Source: Caulobacter sp. UNC358MFTsu5.1 (GTDB lineage Bacteria; Pseudomonadota; Alphaproteobacteria; Caulobacterales; Caulobacteraceae). Taken from it: a stretch of DNA of 64,000 bases. Each line of letters starts with the position of its first letter. The stretch's first letter is position 1. Where the stretch lies: NCBI RefSeq assembly GCF_000712075.1, contig NZ_JONW01000008.1, positions 310,001-374,000 on the forward strand, written 5' to 3'. Made by a program: the position numbers and the translations under genes. A model generated the notes under the pieces. That model was not told the origin of the DNA and made no database searches. It saw only the letters and a list, made by a program, of their open reading frames with translations. Positions 27,963 to 35,383 of this stretch are shown here, in pieces.

Positions 27963-29342
27963 ATGGCGGGCTGGACCCCGACCCTGCCGCCGGGCGACGC
28001 GCCGCTGTACGAGCGCCTGCTGGACGCCCTGCGGGCCGACATCGCCTCGGGCGCCCTGGCCGACGGCGCGCGCCTGCCGCCGCAGCGCGACCTGGCCCAC
28101 CGCCTGGGCCTGGGCCTGGGCACGGTGACCCGGGCCTATGTCGAGGCCGAGAAAGCCGGGCTGATCCAGGGCCATGTGGGACGCGGCAGCTTCGTGCGCG
28201 GGCCCGGCGGCGCGCGGCCCGAACCGGCGGCGAACGGTCCGATCGACCTGGCCCGCAACATCGCCCCCCTCGCGCCCGCCCAGGCGCGGCTGTCGGAGAC
28301 CCTGGGCCGCCTGCGCCGGCGCGCCGACCTGCTGGACCACCTGGCCTATGCGCCTCCCGCCGGCCTCGAGACCCAGCGCCGGGCGGCGGCCGCCTGGCTG
28401 TCGCGCAGCGCGGGCCTGGCCGGCGCCGACTGGACGCGGCTGGTGGTCTGCTCCGGCGCCCAGCAGGCCCTCAACCTGGCCTTCGGGGCCGTGGCCCGGC
28501 CCGGCGACACGGTGCTGTGCGAGTCCTCCACCTTCTACGGCGTCAAGGCGCTGGCCGAGCACGCCGGCTATCGCCTGGAGGGCCTGCCGATGGACGCCGA
28601 CGGCGTGCTGCCCGACGCCCTCGACGCGGCCGCCGCGCGCGGGACCGCCCGGGTGGTCGCCCTGCAGCCCACCCTGCAGAACCCCACGGGCCGGATCATG
28701 AGCGCCGCGCGGCGGGCCGAAATCGTGGCCGTGGCCCGGGCCCGCGACCTGTGGCTGGTCGAGGACGACATCTACGCCGTCTACGCCCCCGGCGCGCCGC
28801 CGCCCCTGGCGGTGCTGGCCCCGGAGCGGACCTTCTATGTCTCGGGCGCGTCCAAGTCGCTGGCCCCGGGCCTGCGCACCGGCTTCCTGGTCACGCCCCC
28901 GGGCGAGGCCCTGGACCGGGTGCTGCGCGCGGTCCGCGCCCTGGCCTACGCCCCGCCCAACTTCGGCGGTCTGATCGCCACCCAGTGGATCGAGGAGGGC
29001 GTCGCCGACCAGATCGCCGCCGAGTCGGTCGCCGAGATGGCCGCCCGCATGGTCCTGGCGCGCCAGGTCCTGGGCGCGGCGATCGAGGCGCCGGCCTCGC
29101 CCAGCGCCCCGCACGTCTGGCTGCCGATGCCCGAGCTGGACGCCGAGCGCGTCGCCGGCCGGGCCCTGCGCGGCGGCGTCGAACTGACCCCGCCCGGCGC
29201 CCCGATCGTCGCCCCGGGCCTGGAGACCGGCGTCCGCATCTGCCTGGGCGCCACCGCCGAGCGGGGCGAGCTTGAGCGCGGCCTGCGGGTCGTGGCCGAC
29301 GCCCTGATCGGCGCGGACGAGCGCTCGCGGGCGACGATCTGA
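27963..29342 (+). CDS. MocR-family regulator (GntR HTH fused to PLP aminotransferase)
   Basis: 459 residues from ATG 27963, which has GGAG upstream; earlier ATGs at 27942 and 27951 lie in or next to the operator. The N-terminal GntR winged helix reads YERLLDALRADIASGALADGARLPPQRDLAHRLGLGLGTVTRAYVEAEKAGLI. An aminotransferase-I domain follows with the PLP lysine in SGASKSLAPGLRTGF. MocR proteins sense PLP or amino compounds and control adjacent genes. Divergence from the LysE exporter suggests it controls amino-acid export. The effector is unknown. Confidence 0.93.
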   Translation: MAGWTPTLPPGDAPLYERLLDALRADIASGALADGARLPPQRDLAHRLGLGLGTVTRAYVEAEKAGLIQGHVGRGSFVRGPGGARPEPAANGPIDLARNIAPLAPAQARLSETLGRLRRRADLLDHLAYAPPAGLETQRRAAAAWLSRSAGLAGADWTRLVVCSGAQQALNLAFGAVARPGDTVLCESSTFYGVKALAEHAGYRLEGLPMDADGVLPDALDAAAARGTARVVALQPTLQNPTGRIMSAARRAEIVAVARARDLWLVEDDIYAVYAPGAPPPLAVLAPERTFYVSGASKSLAPGLRTGFLVTPPGEALDRVLRAVRALAYAPPNFGGLIATQWIEEGVADQIAAESVAEMAARMVLARQVLGAAIEAPASPSAPHVWLPMPELDAERVAGRALRGGVELTPPGAPIVAPGLETGVRICLGATAERGELERGLRVVADALIGADERSRATI

Positions 29343-29345
29343 GAC

Positions 29346-29424
29346 CGGGGACATGCGCTTGCGCGTGTCCCCAACCGCCTGGCTCCGCGCGAAATCTGGG
29401 GACACGCCCGAGGGCATGTCCCCG
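29346..29424. repeat. GGGGACA-type double-hairpin intergenic repeat (copy 2)
   Basis: It begins four bases after the MocR stop: GGGGACATGCGC/GCGCGTGTCCCC hairpin, about 22 bases, then GGGGACACGCC/GGGCATGTCCCC. Same layout as 1583-1657. Confidence 0.88.
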
Positions 29425-29476
29425 CCCTCGTGCCGACTCGCGGCAGGATGCGGCTCCCGTTTCGCAAGGAGCCGCC

Positions 29477-29863
29477 ATGGCCGCCGCCACCGCCCGCATC
29501 GGCGACGTTCGCTACGTCACCCAGATCACCACCGGCCGCCACGAACTGACCGCCGACGAACCGCCGCGCAACGGCGGGGCCGACGTCGGTCCGGCCCCGT
29601 TCGACCTGCTGCTGGCCAGCCTGGGCGCCTGCACGGCCATGACCCTGAAGATGTACGCCGAGCACAAGGCATGGCCGCTGGAGAGCCTGGAGGTCCGGCT
29701 GCACTACCACGGCGGCGAGACCCCGCCCCGGATCGAGCGCGTCGTGGTCCCCGCCGGTCCGCTGGACGACGCCCAGCGCGCCCGCCTGGCCGACATCGCC
29801 GAGCGCACCCCTGTGACCCTGGCGATCAAGGGCGGCGTGCCGATCCAGACCTCGCTGGGCTGA
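29477..29863 (+). CDS. OsmC-family peroxiredoxin-like protein
   Basis: 128 residues. AAGGAG lies just before ATG 29477. The OsmC fold shows HELTADEPPRNGGADVGPAPFDLLLASLGACTAMTLKMYAE, with the first redox Cys in LGACTAMT. The second Cys of classical OsmC is not seen near the C-terminus (TPVTLAIKGGVPIQTSLG), so this is closer to the OsmC-like group with one cysteine. It probably handles organic hydroperoxides or thiols in the cytoplasm. It is likely transcribed independently of the MocR gene, from which the double-hairpin repeat separates it. Confidence 0.9.
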   Translation: MAAATARIGDVRYVTQITTGRHELTADEPPRNGGADVGPAPFDLLLASLGACTAMTLKMYAEHKAWPLESLEVRLHYHGGETPPRIERVVVPAGPLDDAQRARLADIAERTPVTLAIKGGVPIQTSLG

Positions 29864-29934
29864 GCCGCGAGCATGATGCCGTCACGCGGGCCTGCTAGGG
29901 TGCGCCCAGTTCGCCCGCGTAGGATTCGAAAGCG

Positions 29935-30741
29935 ATGAACGTCACGTCGACCTCCCTGGCCGCGTCCCTGGCCAAGACCCCGACGCCCATCGGCGATCCC
30001 GCCGGCGCCGACGCCTCCAAGCCGACCTCGGGCGCCGCGTCGGCCAAGGACGCGGCCTCGACCTTCGGGTCGTCGAAGGAGACCCGCGCGCCCGGTCAGG
30101 ACGTGGCCGAGAAGCTGAAGGACATGAGCAAGGCGCTGATCGCCCTGACCCTGATCCGCGACCCGGTCGAACGGGCCAAGGCCGCCGCCCACCTCTACAA
30201 GCAGTATTCGCAGGTGGCCAAGGACTACGCGGCCGCCACCGCCGACGGTCGCGACGCCGCCGCCCAGGCGAACGCCCAGAACCCGGCCCAGGCGACGGAC
30301 CAGTCCGCCGATCCGCAGGCCGCCGCCGCGGCCCAAGGCGCGCAGGTCGCGCCCGACGGAACGCCCGTCGACGCCGCGCCGGCCACGGACCCGCAGGCTC
30401 AAGCCGTCACGCCGGAGGCGGCCGCCGCCGAGACCGCGACGCCGATGATCCTGACCGGCGCCAAGCCGCGCTTCGTGGCCGATCTCTACATGGAGGAGAT
30501 CAAGACCTTCGCCGGCGCCGCCAAGCAGATGTACGACACGGCCGTGCAGGAAGCGAAACTGAAGAAGCTGCTCGACAAGTCCAGGCACGACGGCGCGGCC
30601 GACGAGGTCGAGGACGCCCGGAAGGACCTGACCGAAGCCGCCAAGGCCGTCGAGGGTCCGGACGCCACCGCCGACGTCCAGACGCCGTCCGGCGCGTCGG
30701 GATCGACGCCGTCGGCCTCGGTGCTGAACATCAAGGCCTAG
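29935..30741 (+). CDS. Ala-rich hypothetical protein
   Basis: 268 residues, no signal peptide. Residues about 55-95 look helical (DVAEKLKDMSKALIALTLIRDPVERAKAAAHLYKQ), followed by a low-complexity Ala/Gln/Asp/Pro stretch (about 100-165). A second helical part around 180-235 includes YMEEIKTFAGAAKQMYDTAVQEAKLKKLL. It ends with a short Ser/Thr-rich tail. I do not recognise it. It overlaps the convergent VOC-like gene by four bases. Codon use is like its neighbours, so transfer is not obvious. Confidence 0.75.
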   Translation: MNVTSTSLAASLAKTPTPIGDPAGADASKPTSGAASAKDAASTFGSSKETRAPGQDVAEKLKDMSKALIALTLIRDPVERAKAAAHLYKQYSQVAKDYAAATADGRDAAAQANAQNPAQATDQSADPQAAAAAQGAQVAPDGTPVDAAPATDPQAQAVTPEAAAAETATPMILTGAKPRFVADLYMEEIKTFAGAAKQMYDTAVQEAKLKKLLDKSRHDGAADEVEDARKDLTEAAKAVEGPDATADVQTPSGASGSTPSASVLNIKA

Positions 30742-31214
30742 GCGCGGGCGCCCATGGCCGCGCTCATGGCGCGCCACGCCTCGAAGTTCATGCAGGCCAG
30801 GTACTCGGCCTGCATCTCGGGCGTCAGGATCTCCATCATCTGGCGGCCTTCGATCCAGATCTCGACGACGCCGAACAGGCCGCCCCGCTTGCGGTACTTG
30901 GCCGGCCAGCCCTCGCGGGCGGCGATGGCCATCACCGCTTCCAGGTCGAGGTCGGTGGCGACGGCGGCATGGGTGGCCGTGAAGGCCGGCTGGCCGGTGT
31001 GCTCGCCGTGGGCGTCGGCGTCGCCTTCCGTTTCGCGCAGCACCACGTCGATCGGATAGACCTCCAGCGCCGTCCCGCGCGCGTCGCCGGCCAGGGCGAT
31101 CCAGCCGTTGTCGGAGATCGGCGGAAAGCGGAACGCCTCGCCGCCCCAGAGCTCGGCCAGTACCTGGGCCACGTGTTGCGGATCGTGCGCCGCGATCGAC
31201 ATGTGAAATAGCAT
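30738..31214 (-). CDS. VOC-superfamily-like protein of unknown function
   Basis: 158 residues from ATG 31214. It begins MLFHMSIAAHDPQHVAQVLAELWGG, the beta-alpha-beta start typical of vicinal-oxygen-chelate folds, and contains THAAVATDLDLEAVMAIAAREGW and VVEIWIEGRQMMEILTPEM. Metal ligands of glyoxalases are not clearly matched. It is divergent from the TetR regulator with a composite palindrome in between, so it is the probable regulated target. The longer start at 31265 is discarded because it runs through that palindrome. Confidence 0.65.
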   Translation of the reverse strand: MLFHMSIAAHDPQHVAQVLAELWGGEAFRFPPISDNGWIALAGDARGTALEVYPIDVVLRETEGDADAHGEHTGQPAFTATHAAVATDLDLEAVMAIAAREGWPAKYRKRGGLFGVVEIWIEGRQMMEILTPEMQAEYLACMNFEAWRAMSAAMGARA

Positions 31215-31247
31215 CGGTATCCCTTTCGTTGGGCGCTCAATGCAATG

Positions 31248-31290
31248 TGGCACAGATTGTGTCAATACGGATTTGACACTTTTTGTGCCA
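31248..31290. promoter_or_regulatory. Composite palindromic operator between VOC-like and TetR genes
   Basis: The outer arms TGGCACA (31248-31254) and TGTGCCA (31284-31290) enclose inner arms TGTCAA and TTGACA, all symmetric about one centre. The AT-rich spacing and location 18 bases before the TetR start suggest TetR autoregulation and control of the divergent gene. Confidence 0.75.
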
Positions 31291-31307
31291 GACTCTATCT
31301 GGACCCT

Positions 31308-31916
31308 ATGGATGGTTCAGCCCACAAGCCCGGCGCCCGCGAACAGAAGAAGGAGGAGGTGCGCACGCGCATCGCCGACGCCCTCATCGAGCTGCTGGCG
31401 GAGGGACGGATGGACATCAACCACGACCTGATCGCCGAGCGGACGGGCCTGGGGCGGCGCACCGTCTATCGCTACTTCCCCGACCGCGAGACCTTGCTGG
31501 CGGGGGCCACCAGCCGCGTGCGCGAGCTGGCCGGGCCGCGCGTCGCCTTCCCCCAGACCGAGGCCGACCTCACCGACGCGCTGCATGACATCTATACGGG
31601 CCTGGACCGCATCGCGCCGATCACCACCCTGGTGCGCTCCACGCCGCAGGGGCGGGCCATGCGGCTGGCCGACAGCGGGCGTCGCGTCGACGCCTACACC
31701 CAGGTCGCCGCCGATCTGGTCAAGGACCTGCCGCCCGAGGACCAGAGGCTGGCGACGGCGGTGCTGCAGGTGCTGCACACCACGCCCTGGCTGGAAATGC
31801 GCGACCACTGGGGCCTGGACGGCGAACAGATCGCCAAGGCCACGGGCTGGGCCATGCGGACGCTGATCGCGGACCTGCGGGCGCGCGAAGGGCGTCCGCT
31901 GGATCAGGACGCCTGA
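31308..31916 (+). CDS. TetR/AcrR-family transcriptional regulator
   Basis: 202 residues from ATG 31308, giving MDGSAHKPGAREQKKEEVR; the longer frame from 31245 would be transcribed across the operator. Helix-turn-helix: RTRIADALIELLAEGRMDINHDLIAERTGLGRRTVYRYFPDRETLLAG. The C-terminal ligand domain is all helical. It is likely a repressor of itself and the divergent VOC-like gene. It lies tail to tail with ispG, 7 bases apart. The ligand is unknown. Confidence 0.92.
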   Translation: MDGSAHKPGAREQKKEEVRTRIADALIELLAEGRMDINHDLIAERTGLGRRTVYRYFPDRETLLAGATSRVRELAGPRVAFPQTEADLTDALHDIYTGLDRIAPITTLVRSTPQGRAMRLADSGRRVDAYTQVAADLVKDLPPEDQRLATAVLQVLHTTPWLEMRDHWGLDGEQIAKATGWAMRTLIADLRAREGRPLDQDA

Positions 31917-31923
31917 GCGCCCC

Positions 31924-33063
31924 CTACTCGGCCGCGATGGCCTTGGCTTCGGCCTCGGCCTTCAGCTGGGCGGCGCGCTGTTCGACCAGCTCGACGATGT
32001 GGTCGATCATGCCGTCGTTGGACTGCTTATGGTCGGGCTTGCCGGCCATGTAGACCATGCCCGAGCCGGCGCCGCCGCCGGTGAAGCCCAGGTCGGTCAT
32101 CAGGGCCTCGCCGGGGCCGTTGACCACGCACCCGATGATCGACAGCGACATCGGCTGGCTGATGTGGGCCAGGCGCTGCTCAAGCGCTTCGACCGTCTTG
32201 ATGACGTTGAAGCCCTGACGGGCGCAGGACGGGCAGGCGATGATGTTGACGCCGCGGTGGCGCAGGCCCAGCGACTTGAGGATGTCGAAGCCGACCTTGA
32301 TCTCTTCGACAGGGTCCGCGGCAAGGGAAACGCGAATTGTGTCGCCGATGCCGGCCCACAGCATCGAGCCGATGCCGATCGACGACTTCACCGTGCCGGT
32401 GCGCTGGGCCCCGGCCTCGGTGACGCCCAGATGCAACGGGCAGTCGATGGCCTCGGCCAGCTGGTAGTAGGCCGCCACCGTCATGAACGGGTCGCTGGCC
32501 TTCACCGAGATCTTGAACTCGTGGAAGTCGTGGTCCTGCAGGATGCGGGCGTGGTTCAGCGCGCTCTCGACCATGGCGTCGGGGCACGGCTCGCCGTACT
32601 TCTCCAGCAGTTCGCGCTCCAGCGAGCCGGCGTTGACGCCGATCCGCATCGAGCAGCCGTGGTCGCGGGCCGCCTGGATCACGTCGCGCACGCGGTCGGG
32701 GCTGCCGATGTTGCCCGGATTGATCCGCAGGCAGGCCGCGCCAGCCTGGGCCGCCTCGATGCCGCGCTTGTAGTGGAAGTGGATGTCGGCCACGAGCGGC
32801 ACCTTGGCCTCGCGGGCGATGGTCTTGAAGGCGGCCGTGGAGTCGGTGTCGGGGCAGCTGACGCGGACGATGTCGGCGCCGGCGTCCTCCAGCTGACGGA
32901 TCTGCTCCAGCGTCGCCTTGGCGTCGCTGGTCAGGGTGTTGGTCATCGACTGGACGGTGATCGGGGCGTCGCCGCCGACCTCGACGTTGCCGACGCGGAT
33001 CTTCCGCGATTGGCGACGCGTGATCTGGCGCCAGGGACGAACGTGCGTGTGGTCTGCGGACAT
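31924..33063 (-). CDS. ispG: 4-hydroxy-3-methylbut-2-enyl diphosphate synthase
   Basis: 379 residues. The N-terminal TIM barrel begins [28 protein letters not shown]. The 4Fe-4S ligands are in IACPSCARQ and [11 protein letters not shown] near the C-terminus. It is the penultimate enzyme of the MEP isoprenoid pathway, converting MEcPP to HMBPP in the cytoplasm. It is downstream of rodZ on the same strand, matching the common rodZ-ispG order, but a TonB-like gene on the opposite strand lies between them. Confidence 0.98.
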   Translation of the reverse strand: MSADHTHVRPWRQITRRQSRKIRVGNVEVGGDAPITVQSMTNTLTSDAKATLEQIRQLEDAGADIVRVSCPDTDSTAAFKTIAREAKVPLVADIHFHYKRGIEAAQAGAACLRINPGNIGSPDRVRDVIQAARDHGCSMRIGVNAGSLERELLEKYGEPCPDAMVESALNHARILQDHDFHEFKISVKASDPFMTVAAYYQLAEAIDCPLHLGVTEAGAQRTGTVKSSIGIGSMLWAGIGDTIRVSLAADPVEEIKVGFDILKSLGLRHRGVNIIACPSCARQGFNVIKTVEALEQRLAHISQPMSLSIIGCVVNGPGEALMTDLGFTGGGAGSGMVYMAGKPDHKQSNDGMIDHIVELVEQRAAQLKAEAEAKAIAAE

Positions 33064-33200
33064 GCGGCCAATCTAAGGGGTTTGGCGACGGAACCCAAGA
33101 GCGGGCGCGTGCAGGGCGCGAGGAGAAATGTCGCGGGCGCCACGATCCTGACGCGGGCCGGTGGTCTCTGGAGCTTCCCAAAGGCGGTTCTGGAGTTTCG

Positions 33201-34004
33201 ATGAGCGGGCGACCGCAGCCGTACGATCCCCTGGTCCCGACGCCGGTCCGCCGCCGGCGCGCCCGCGTGGACGGCCTGGTCGCCGGGGCGGTCAGCCTGG
33301 CGGCTCATGCCGGCCTGCTGCTGGCGATCCTGGCCGTGCGCATCCAGCCGCCGATGATGGACGAGCCCGACCCGATCGCCGTGGCCCTGTACCAGCCGCC
33401 CCCTCCCCCGCCCGAGCCGCCGAAGCTGGCGCCCGAACCGGCCGGCGATCCGGCCCCGGCCAAGCGCTCGCCGCCCAAGCTGCCCGTCCGCCCGCCCAAG
33501 CTGGTCCCGCCGCGCGAGGTCGAGCCCCTGCCCGCCAAGCCCGCCCCGACGCCCCAGGTGGTGGCCGAGCTGGGCGAGGCCGACCTGATCGGCGCGGCCA
33601 CGGCCGGCAGCGGCTCCGGGGCCGGCGGGGCGGGCAGCGGCCCGGGCGGCGGCGGGTGCGACATGGTCCGGCTGCTGCAGGACGCCCTGCGCAAGAACCC
33701 CCGCGTCCGCGCCGCGATGATGCAGGTCCATCCCGAGGCGGCCGCCAAGGGCAAGGCGGTGCTGGTCTGGAACGGCGACTGGGTGCAGAGCCCGGGCCAG
33801 GAGGGCAAGGGCCTGGCCGGCGTGCGCGAGCTGATCATGCTGGAGGTGGCCTTCGCCCCCAAGGCCTGCCGCGACGACCCGATGCGTGGCCTGGTGCTGA
33901 TCTCCCTGGCCGACGGCCCCGGCGCGCCGCGCCTGGCCCTGGGGTCGAGCCGGTGGAACTGGTCGGACCTGCTGTTCGCGAAGTCGGGACGGGGGCGGGG
34001 TTAG
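33201..34004 (+). CDS. TonB-like membrane protein with unrelated C-terminal domain
   Basis: 267 residues. The start ATG 33201 has GGAG upstream. A basic N-terminus is followed by one transmembrane helix (about 25-45, GLVAGAVSLAAHAGLLLAIL). A long proline-rich spacer follows (about 60-120, PPPPPPEPPKLAPEP), the layout of TonB or TolA. The C-terminal part (about 150-267, CDMVRLLQDALRKNPRVRAAM...) lacks the canonical TonB C-terminal signature and has two cysteines in GCD and ACRDD. It is probably a periplasm-spanning protein at the inner membrane. No ExbB/ExbD is near. The role is unknown. Confidence 0.7.
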   Translation: MSGRPQPYDPLVPTPVRRRRARVDGLVAGAVSLAAHAGLLLAILAVRIQPPMMDEPDPIAVALYQPPPPPPEPPKLAPEPAGDPAPAKRSPPKLPVRPPKLVPPREVEPLPAKPAPTPQVVAELGEADLIGAATAGSGSGAGGAGSGPGGGGCDMVRLLQDALRKNPRVRAAMMQVHPEAAAKGKAVLVWNGDWVQSPGQEGKGLAGVRELIMLEVAFAPKACRDDPMRGLVLISLADGPGAPRLALGSSRWNWSDLLFAKSGRGRG

Positions 34005-34020
34005 AGGTCGAGCCAGAAAC

Positions 34021-34088
34021 GGGGGACACACACTCGCCCCCACCACCTCGCCAGGATCACACAACGCCCAGGGCGAGTGTGTGTCCCC
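34021..34088. repeat. 18-bp perfect inverted repeat with GGGGACA ends
   Basis: Left arm GGGGACACACACTCGCCC and right arm GGGCGAGTGTGTGTCCCC are 31 bases apart. It lies between convergent genes and shares the GGGGACA ends of the 1583/29346/63747 family, but the arms differ internally. Confidence 0.88.
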
Positions 34089-34091
34089 TTC

Positions 34092-35216
34092 TCAGCCCTG
34101 CGGCTTGGCCGGTGAAGCCACGGCGGGCTTGGGCTGCGGAGCTGCCGCCACGGGCGCCGGAGCGGGCGCCGCAGGAGCCACCACCAGCTTGCCCAGGGCG
34201 GAGACCGGGGCGCCCATGCGGCTGGTCAGGGCGCCGCCGTTATAGACCTCGAAGGCCTGCGGGTCGGAGACCTCGGCGATCAGGCCGCCGTTGCGCGGGG
34301 CGCGGAACGCCTCGCCGGCCGCCATCCAGCGGGCGAAATAGATCTGGCCGTTGGCGTCGTGCACGTTCAGCGAGGCCGGCTTGCGGGCCTGCAGGATCAG
34401 GCCCGAGGCCTCGGCCGGGGCCGCGCCGTAGACCGCGCCCTTGGCCCGGAACGGCGTTCCGACCTTGACCGCCTGGTTCGGATCGACGCCGGCCTTGGCC
34501 GCCTCGGCGGCGCGCACCTTGGAGGCGGCGGTCACCGCGTCGGCCGAGCCGCCGTTGGCGGCGGCGTCGTCGAGGCCGGGGGTCTTGTAGGGCTCGGGCG
34601 TGGTCGATTCGACCGGGGCCGGCAGCGGCGCGCCCAGCGGGACCGAGCCCGGCGCGGCGTTCGGATCGACCGGAACGGGGGGCGGCGCATTGGCCACGGC
34701 GACGGCGTGTTCCTGGGCCACCTGGGCCGGCGGGGCGTCCTTGGCGATGGCGCGCTGGGCCACGTTCCACAGCACGATGGCGGCCACGATCAGCACGCCC
34801 AGGGCCAGGATCAGGCCCAGGCGCGGGTCGCGCTCGTGGCGCACGCCGACCGGGGCGCGCAGCGGCTCGCTGTCGTCGGGCACGTCGACCTTGAAGCGGG
34901 CCACGGCCGCGTCGCCGTCCAGGCCCAGCACCTTGGCGTAGGACTTCACGTAGCCGATCGTGAACGGGCGCGAGGGCAGCTCGTCCAGGCGCAGGTCTTC
35001 CAGCGCCTCGATATAGCTGAGACGGATGCGGGTGGCGTCGGCGACGTCCTGCAGGGTCAGGCCGCGGAACTCGCGGGCCGCGCGCAGGGCCGAACCGATG
35101 TCGACGCCGTGATCGATCGAAGGCTGGTGCTCGGCCAGCGGCGCGTCTTCGCGCTCGCCGTCGGCGACCAGATGCAAGTGCGAGACCCTGCCCGTATCCA
35201 GCGGCATGGCTGCCAT
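34092..35216 (-). CDS. rodZ: RodZ-like cytoskeletal HTH membrane protein
   Basis: 374 residues. It has a cytoplasmic HTH-25-type N-terminus (GSALRAAREFRGLTLQDVADATRIRLSYIEALEDLRLDELP). One transmembrane helix follows (about 133-152, LGLILALGVLIVAAIVLW). A proline/alanine-rich periplasmic linker then leads to a C-terminal DUF4115-type beta domain (PASLNVHDANGQIYFARWMAAGEAFRAPR). RodZ links MreB to the wall-synthesis machinery. It is upstream of ispG as in many bacteria, with the divergent TonB-like gene between. The length is similar to the E. coli protein; the Caulobacter homologue also has a long linker. Confidence 0.93.
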   Translation of the reverse strand: MAAMPLDTGRVSHLHLVADGEREDAPLAEHQPSIDHGVDIGSALRAAREFRGLTLQDVADATRIRLSYIEALEDLRLDELPSRPFTIGYVKSYAKVLGLDGDAAVARFKVDVPDDSEPLRAPVGVRHERDPRLGLILALGVLIVAAIVLWNVAQRAIAKDAPPAQVAQEHAVAVANAPPPVPVDPNAAPGSVPLGAPLPAPVESTTPEPYKTPGLDDAAANGGSADAVTAASKVRAAEAAKAGVDPNQAVKVGTPFRAKGAVYGAAPAEASGLILQARKPASLNVHDANGQIYFARWMAAGEAFRAPRNGGLIAEVSDPQAFEVYNGGALTSRMGAPVSALGKLVVAPAAPAPAPVAAAPQPKPAVASPAKPQG

Positions 35217-35383
35217 GAGACCCCAAATTCGCGTCGCCGGAGAATTCAGTCTCCTCAGAGACGAAGCCGACGACTTACCCCACCCGTCCTAGCCGGGATT
35301 TGTTAATACTTTATGGTCGATATCAAAGTAAGTCGCCGGATTCAATACACTATACGGCGGCGCTTGGTTAACCCAGGCCATGT

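Noticed and set aside
33064-33200. Possible small gene between ispG and the TonB-like gene
   Set aside because: Only frames without a ribosome-binding site or conserved sequence; the region is a divergent promoter space.
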